DNA from: Prolixibacteraceae bacterium | GTDB taxonomy: Bacteria > Bacteroidota > Bacteroidia > Bacteroidales > Prolixibacteraceae | Reading direction: 5' to 3' | Length of the DNA stretch: 11,245 nt | Assembly (NCBI GenBank): GCA_016788685.1 | Contig: JAEUSS010000294.1 | Span: forward strand, 1 to 11,245 | Shown: in pieces, positions 7,548 through 11,245 of the stretch | How positions within the stretch are numbered: the first letter of the stretch is position 1 | Layout of the letters: every line of letters starts with the position of its first letter | The notes under the pieces: generated by a model | What the model was told of the DNA's origin: nothing | What the model saw: the letters and a program-made list of their open reading frames with translations, nothing else | Database searches by the model: none | Position numbers and translations under genes: made by a program

Positions 7548-8780
7548 ATGGATATTCAGGAAATAAAACAACGATTTGGAATTATAGGCAATTCGCCGGG
7601 ATTGCTGCATGTGATTGAAATTGCCGTTCAGGTTGCCCCGACTGATCTTTCGGTTCTGATAACCGGAGAGAGCGGAACAGGGAAAGAATCTTTTCCGCAA
7701 ATTATTCACCAGTTTTCGGCACGCAAACACGGCAAATACATTGCAGTAAACTGTGGCGCTATTCCCGAAGGAACCATCGATTCTGAACTCTTCGGGCACG
7801 AAAAGGGATCGTTTACCGGTGCCTTGGCCGACCGGAAAGGCTATTTCGAAGAAGCCGACGGAGGAACCATCTTTCTCGATGAAATTGGCGAACTCCCGCT
7901 ATCAACGCAGGTTCGGCTGCTCCGGGTACTCGAAGCCGGTGAATTCATGAAAGTAGGATCATCAAAAGTACTGAAAACCAACGTTCGGGTGGTAGCTGCA
8001 ACCAATGTTAACATTCCGGAAGCCATTGAGAAAGGTAAATTCCGTGAAGACCTGTACTATCGATTAAATACGGTTCCAATCCGGGTGTTGCCTCTGCGCG
8101 ACCGTACGGAGGACATCCACCTGCTTTTCCGTAAGTTTGCGTCTGACTTTGCCGACAAATACCGTATGCCGGCTATCCGGCTCGACAATGAAGCAGTAGC
8201 CATTTTACTCAACTACCGCTGGCCCGGCAATGTGCGCCAGCTCAAGAATATAACCGAACAGATCTCGATCATCGAAAAAGAACGAATCATCGATGCCAAG
8301 ACCTTACTGCATTACATTCCGGTACACAACGAAAATAAGCTCCCGGCATTGTACCACGCAGTAGACGAGAAGACCTTTTCATCGGAGCGCGAAATCCTGT
8401 ATCAGATTCTGTTCGACATGAAAAAAGACATGAACGACCTGAAAAAACTCGTTCATAATATCCTGCAAAATGAGGCCACCATCGCCGATGTACGCGACGA
8501 CAATGCCCAACTGATCAGGAAACTTTATCAGACCGAGAACGGAAACTACATCCCCGACCAGCCTGCACCGAACCGTGTAACCATAAACCCGGTAACACAC
8601 ACGAATATTCTCGACACCGAAGAGTTTGTTGAAGAATCCCTGTCGCTCGAAGACAAAGAAGTGGAAATGATACAGAAAGCCCTCGAAAAACATAAGGGGA
8701 AACGCAAATATGCCGCCCGCGAACTGGGCATTTCGGAACGAACCCTTTACCGGAAAATTAAAGAATACGACATCGATTAA
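7548..8780 (+). CDS. Sigma-54-interacting transcriptional activator (AAA+ and Fis-type HTH) without a sensory domain
   Basis: A 410-residue bacterial enhancer-binding protein that would use ATP hydrolysis to open sigma-54 RNA polymerase promoters. The AAA+ domain begins almost at once: Walker A GESGTGKE (40-47), the sigma-54 contact loop GSFTGA (87-92; a variant of GAFTGA that keeps the contacting threonine), Walker B GTIFLDE (106-112), sensor I around ATN (151-153), the arginine-finger segment FREDLYYRLN (165-174) and sensor II WPGNVRQL (225-232). A Fis-type helix-turn-helix is at about 384-406 (AARELGISERTLYRK). Between them, about 265-370, is a long linker with a probable coiled coil (DMKKDMNDLKKLVHNIL). 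No receiver, GAF or PAS domain is present, and an in-frame stop at 7515-7517 leaves no room for one. The stop is two bases before the lptE start, so they share a transcript. Target promoters are not visible in this window. Confidence 0.93.
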   Translation: MDIQEIKQRFGIIGNSPGLLHVIEIAVQVAPTDLSVLITGESGTGKESFPQIIHQFSARKHGKYIAVNCGAIPEGTIDSELFGHEKGSFTGALADRKGYFEEADGGTIFLDEIGELPLSTQVRLLRVLEAGEFMKVGSSKVLKTNVRVVAATNVNIPEAIEKGKFREDLYYRLNTVPIRVLPLRDRTEDIHLLFRKFASDFADKYRMPAIRLDNEAVAILLNYRWPGNVRQLKNITEQISIIEKERIIDAKTLLHYIPVHNENKLPALYHAVDEKTFSSEREILYQILFDMKKDMNDLKKLVHNILQNEATIADVRDDNAQLIRKLYQTENGNYIPDQPAPNRVTINPVTHTNILDTEEFVEESLSLEDKEVEMIQKALEKHKGKRKYAARELGISERTLYRKIKEYDID

Positions 8781-8782
8781 TT

Positions 8783-9310
8783 ATGAAGATACGAAGTTTA
8801 ACACTCATCCTGCTCTCAACGCTGCTTGCTGCTGTTATTTTTACAGCTTGTAAAGTCAGCTACTCGTTTACCGGAGCATCCATTGCGCCCAACGTAAAAA
8901 CCTTTTCGGTTTATTATTTCCCAAACCGGGCCCGGCTGGTCAATCCCAACCTGAGTATGGAGTTTACCCAGGGAACCTACGGACTGGAGAATAAGATCAT
9001 CAAACAAACCTCGCTCAATCAGGTTCAGGAAAATGGTGATCTGGAGTTCTCCGGGCAAATAACCGATTACGATGTCAGGCCAATGAATATTTCGGAAGGC
9101 GACCTTGCTGCCCAAAACCGGCTCACCATCACGGTCAAAGTAAAGTTCACCAACAACAAAGACCACGAGCAGGACTGGGAAAAATCTTTTTCGGCTTACG
9201 AAGATTTCTCGAGTACCAGTTCGCTGAATGCCGTTGAAGACGGTTTAGTACCTGAAATCGTTAAAAAATTAACCGACGACATTTTCAACGCATCCATAGC
9301 AAACTGGTAA
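8783..9310 (+). CDS. lptE: LPS assembly lipoprotein LptE
   Basis: A 175-residue predicted outer-membrane lipoprotein. It has a basic start (MKIR), a hydrophobic segment at about 5-20 and a lipobox ending FTAC with the lipidated C23. The mature part carries the pattern of the Bacteroidetes LptE family (YSFTGASIAPNVKTFSV, then a region with FPNRARLVNP, GQITDYDV and a C-terminal helix EIVKKLTDDIF). LptE sits inside the LptD barrel and helps deliver LPS to the outer leaflet; it is weakly conserved at sequence level, so the call rests on these motifs, size, lipobox and the secG neighbourhood. It starts two bases after the activator gene, and the next gene starts three bases after its stop. With kdsB nearby this groups LPS functions, though the two are in separate units. 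Confidence 0.88.
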   Translation: MKIRSLTLILLSTLLAAVIFTACKVSYSFTGASIAPNVKTFSVYYFPNRARLVNPNLSMEFTQGTYGLENKIIKQTSLNQVQENGDLEFSGQITDYDVRPMNISEGDLAAQNRLTITVKVKFTNNKDHEQDWEKSFSAYEDFSSTSSLNAVEDGLVPEIVKKLTDDIFNASIANW

Positions 9311-9313
9311 TCC

Positions 9314-9985
9314 ATGACGGCCGAGCAAATATACCAATACATACAGGCTCCTGAAAAACTAAACCGGGAGACTCTTCCGCTCCTGAAAGCTTTAACCGAG
9401 CGCTATTCGGCATTTGAAACCGGCTGGATACTTTACCTGAAAAACTTAAAAAACCTGAACGACTCATCGTTCGAACAAGAGTTGATTAACGGCGCAATCC
9501 GCATTCACGACCGCCGCAAATTATACCTGTTCCTGCACGGGCCAATCGGGGAAGAAGCAGTTCAGGGACAGGCAGAACCCGAAAAAACTGATCCTGCCGA
9601 AGAGATGGATATTTTCAGCCTGATTCTGCCAACCGAATACAGGCTTGAAACCGATGAAAAAACGGAGGAAACAATGGGCGAAGTAGCCCGGTCAATTCAG
9701 AATAAATCAGAGAAAAAATACGGCCTGATCGAAAAATTTCTGGAAGCCAGACCCAAAATGCCGCAGATAAAAGAAGAAGAATCCGTTTCGCCGATGGAAA
9801 GTCCGAAACCCAAAGAAGACGATGACGACGATTTTGTTACAGAAACCCTGGCTTTCATCTATGCCCGTCAGGGATATAACAAAAAAGCGATTCATATATT
9901 TGAGAAATTAAGTTTGAAATATCCGGAAAAAAGTACTTACTTTGCCGCTCAGATTGAAAAAATCAAAAGTTTAATGAACAATTAA
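9314..9985 (+). CDS. Uncharacterised TPR protein of the lptE-secG unit
   Basis: A 223-residue protein with no signal peptide or membrane helix, so probably cytosolic. Residues 1-75 form an alpha-helical domain (YSAFETGWILYLKNLKNLND, then a segment ending RIHDRRKLYLFL) that resembles proteins I know from many Bacteroidetes at this position. A low-complexity, Glu/Pro/Lys-rich middle follows (about 85-170). It contains FSLILPTEYRLE (101-112) and an acidic run of five Asp (169-173). Residues 174-205 make one TPR-like hairpin (ETLAFIYARQGYNKKAIHIFEKL, split by GY, then KYPEKS). A single TPR plus a helical domain suggests a protein-binding adaptor. The tight spacing (three bases after lptE, ten before secG) suggests a link to envelope assembly or secretion, but no function is known to me. 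Confidence 0.8.
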   Translation: MTAEQIYQYIQAPEKLNRETLPLLKALTERYSAFETGWILYLKNLKNLNDSSFEQELINGAIRIHDRRKLYLFLHGPIGEEAVQGQAEPEKTDPAEEMDIFSLILPTEYRLETDEKTEETMGEVARSIQNKSEKKYGLIEKFLEARPKMPQIKEEESVSPMESPKPKEDDDDDFVTETLAFIYARQGYNKKAIHIFEKLSLKYPEKSTYFAAQIEKIKSLMNN

Positions 9986-9995
9986 TTCCATTAAT

Positions 9996-10358
9996 ATGTA
10001 CACACTGATCACCGTTTTATTATTCATCACTTGTGTTTTGTTGATTTTGATCGTACTGGTTCAAAACTCAAAAGGTGGTGGATTAGCCAGTAACTTTCAA
10101 TCTTCAAACCAGATTATGGGAGTTCGCAAAACAACCGACTTCCTCGAAAAAGCGACCTGGGTATTAGCCGGTGCGTTGTTACTCTTTTCAATCATGGGTA
10201 GCGCATTCATCCCGAGAGACGGCAAAGTTGGCGGCCAATCAGCAATCAAAGACCAGATCGAAAATGCAGTTGATCCCAATCAGGTTCCAAGTTTCCCTGC
10301 TTCTGACGCAAAAACAGCAGCTCCGGCAACAACAGCAGCTCCTGATTCAACAAAATAA
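9996..10358 (+). CDS. secG: Preprotein translocase subunit SecG
   Basis: A 120-residue inner-membrane protein of the SecYEG channel, which assists SecA-driven export. Two membrane helices lie at about 2-22 and 52-71. Between them is the conserved cytosolic loop VQNSKGGGLASNF (22-34), with the VQ...KGGGL signature of SecG, and FLEKATW leading into helix two. A tail of about 45 residues rich in Ala, Thr, Pro and Lys follows, as seen in Bacteroidetes SecG proteins, making it longer than many SecG. It is the last gene of its unit; a small hairpin (TTTCAG at 10368-10373 with CTGAAA at 10381-10386) follows the stop, then a strong intrinsic terminator. Confidence 0.94.
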   Translation: MYTLITVLLFITCVLLILIVLVQNSKGGGLASNFQSSNQIMGVRKTTDFLEKATWVLAGALLLFSIMGSAFIPRDGKVGGQSAIKDQIENAVDPNQVPSFPASDAKTAAPATTAAPDSTK

Positions 10359-10398
10359 GAAATCCATTTTCAGGTTTAATCTGAAATAGCTATAACTG

Positions 10399-10435
10399 AA
10401 AGTCTTCAATGCAAAACATTGAAGACTTTTTTTTT
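10399..10435 (+). terminator. Strong Rho-independent terminator after secG
   Basis: A near-ideal intrinsic terminator: the arm 10399-10411 pairs perfectly with 10417-10429 (13 bp, core AGTCTTCAATG), with a five-base loop CAAAA. The T-run extends to 10435, nine T in a row from 10427. It should end the activator-lptE-TPR-secG transcript and separate it from the fucosidase gene. Confidence 0.93.
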
Positions 10436-10470
10436 CAACTTTCCTGTCATCATTCAAAACCTAACACGAC

Positions 10471-11245
10471 ATGATCCGAAAAATTTCCTTACTCTGCCTG
10501 ATTGCAGCCCATATGCTACTCGCATTTTCGTCCTGCAAAAAAGAAGTTGCTCCTCCCTCACCGGTACTGCCGGTTCCGACAGACCGCCAGCTGGCCTGGC
10601 ACGAAATGGAACAGTATGCTTTTGTGCATTTTACCACCAACACCTTCACCGGTAAAGAATGGGGCTACGGAGACGAAAGCGAATCGGTTTTTAACCCGAC
10701 AGCTATGGATGTGACTCAGTGGACCAGAACCATTAAAGCCTCCGGATTAAAGGGCTTGGTGCTGACCTGCAAACACCACGACGGCTTTTGCCTGTGGCCC
10801 AGCCAGTACACCGAACACTCGGTAAAAAACAGCCCGTACAAAGACGGAAAGGGCAATGTGGTTGATGAAGTTGAAAAAGCCTGCCGGGCAGAAGGCCTTA
10901 AATTCGGGGTCTACCTTTCTCCCTGGGACCGCAACCGTGCCGACTACGGAACTCCCTCGTATGTTGAATATTACCGCAACCAGCTGAAAGAGCTTTTTGA
11001 TGCGCACAAACCCGTATTCGAAATGTGGTTTGACGGAGCCAACGGAGGCGACGGGTATTACGGAGGCGCCAACGAAAAACGCAAAATTGACGGAAAAACA
11101 TACTACGACTGGCCAACAACCCTCAGCATGATCCGCGAAATGGAGCCCAATGTAATCTTCTTCAGCGACGCCGGCCCGGATATTCGCTGGTGCGGCAACG
11201 AAAGGGGCTATGTCAGCGAAACCAACTGGAATACCATCACTCCCG
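10471..11245 (+). CDS. Alpha-L-fucosidase (GH29) lipoprotein, 3' end outside the window
   Basis: The frame is open from ATG 10471 to the window end: 258 complete codons of a protein usually 450-650 residues long. An in-frame stop nine bases upstream fixes the start region. The N-terminus is a lipoprotein signal (MIRKISLL, hydrophobic core, lipobox FSSC with C22), so the mature enzyme is lipid-anchored in the periplasm or on the cell surface. The catalytic domain shows GH29 blocks: WHEMEQYAFVHF near the start, CKHHDGFCLWPS (100-111) with the substrate-binding HH pair, GVYLSPWDRN, and FEMWFDGANGG (183-193), where D188 fits the nucleophile. The acid/base residue lies beyond the visible part or is not identifiable. 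GH29 enzymes release terminal alpha-L-fucose by a retaining mechanism. It follows a strong terminator and appears to be a separate transcription unit, unrelated to secG. Confidence 0.92.
   Translation, partial: MIRKISLLCLIAAHMLLAFSSCKKEVAPPSPVLPVPTDRQLAWHEMEQYAFVHFTTNTFTGKEWGYGDESESVFNPTAMDVTQWTRTIKASGLKGLVLTCKHHDGFCLWPSQYTEHSVKNSPYKDGKGNVVDEVEKACRAEGLKFGVYLSPWDRNRADYGTPSYVEYYRNQLKELFDAHKPVFEMWFDGANGGDGYYGGANEKRKIDGKTYYDWPTTLSMIREMEPNVIFFSDAGPDIRWCGNERGYVSETNWNTITP

Noticed and set aside
10608..10624. TGGCAC-like or TGGCA strings suggesting sigma-54 promoters
   Set aside because: The matches seen (also near 2840 and 6534) lie inside coding regions and lack the TTGC -12 half at the right spacing.
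10419..10655. A 78-codon plus-strand open frame between secG and the fucosidase
   Set aside because: It begins within the terminator stem and overlaps the lipoprotein signal and start of the GH29 gene in another frame.
10897..11119. Minus-strand open frames inside the fucosidase
   Set aside because: They lie antisense to conserved GH29 blocks, including the WFDG nucleophile region.

Overview
The window reads as Bacteroidota (Bacteroidetes) chromosome, probably Bacteroidales or Marinilabiliales-like. The grounds are a Bacteroidetes-style lptE and secG neighbourhood, AT-rich leaders without Shine-Dalgarno sequences, a TAnnTTTG-type promoter box, lipoprotein signal peptides and a GH29 fucosidase lipoprotein. 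The taxonomic placement is inferred from gene content, not from a marker gene. No rRNA, tRNA, CRISPR array or mobile element was seen, and the window is almost entirely coding.

Positions 9-5753 (+) hold four tightly packed genes. They encode a membrane-anchored HEAT-repeat protein (5' end probably outside the window), a processive family 2 glycosyltransferase of the PgaC/hyaluronan-synthase type, a periplasmic TPR plus YaiO-like outer-membrane beta-barrel protein, and a five-TM LtaS/OpgB-like phosphotransferase with a periplasmic sulfatase-fold domain. Together they look like a synthase-dependent exopolysaccharide system: polymer made and moved across the inner membrane by the glycosyltransferase, the TPR/barrel protein acting in the periplasm and outer membrane, and the LtaS-like enzyme perhaps adding phospho-substituents. 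This is the most interesting part of the window.

Positions 5800-7394 (-) hold kdsB followed by dapF, housekeeping genes for LPS Kdo activation and meso-diaminopimelate synthesis. They converge on the exopolysaccharide operon, and a 17-bp perfect inverted repeat that includes the last codons of dapF separates the two units.

Positions 7395-7547 are a divergent 153-bp regulatory gap with a Bacteroidetes-type promoter candidate and two related palindromes. From it runs a co-directional unit, 7548-10358 (+): a sigma-54 activator without a sensory domain, lptE (LPS transport lipoprotein), an uncharacterised TPR protein and secG, closed by a strong intrinsic terminator. An alpha-L-fucosidase lipoprotein gene then starts at 10471 and runs off the window.
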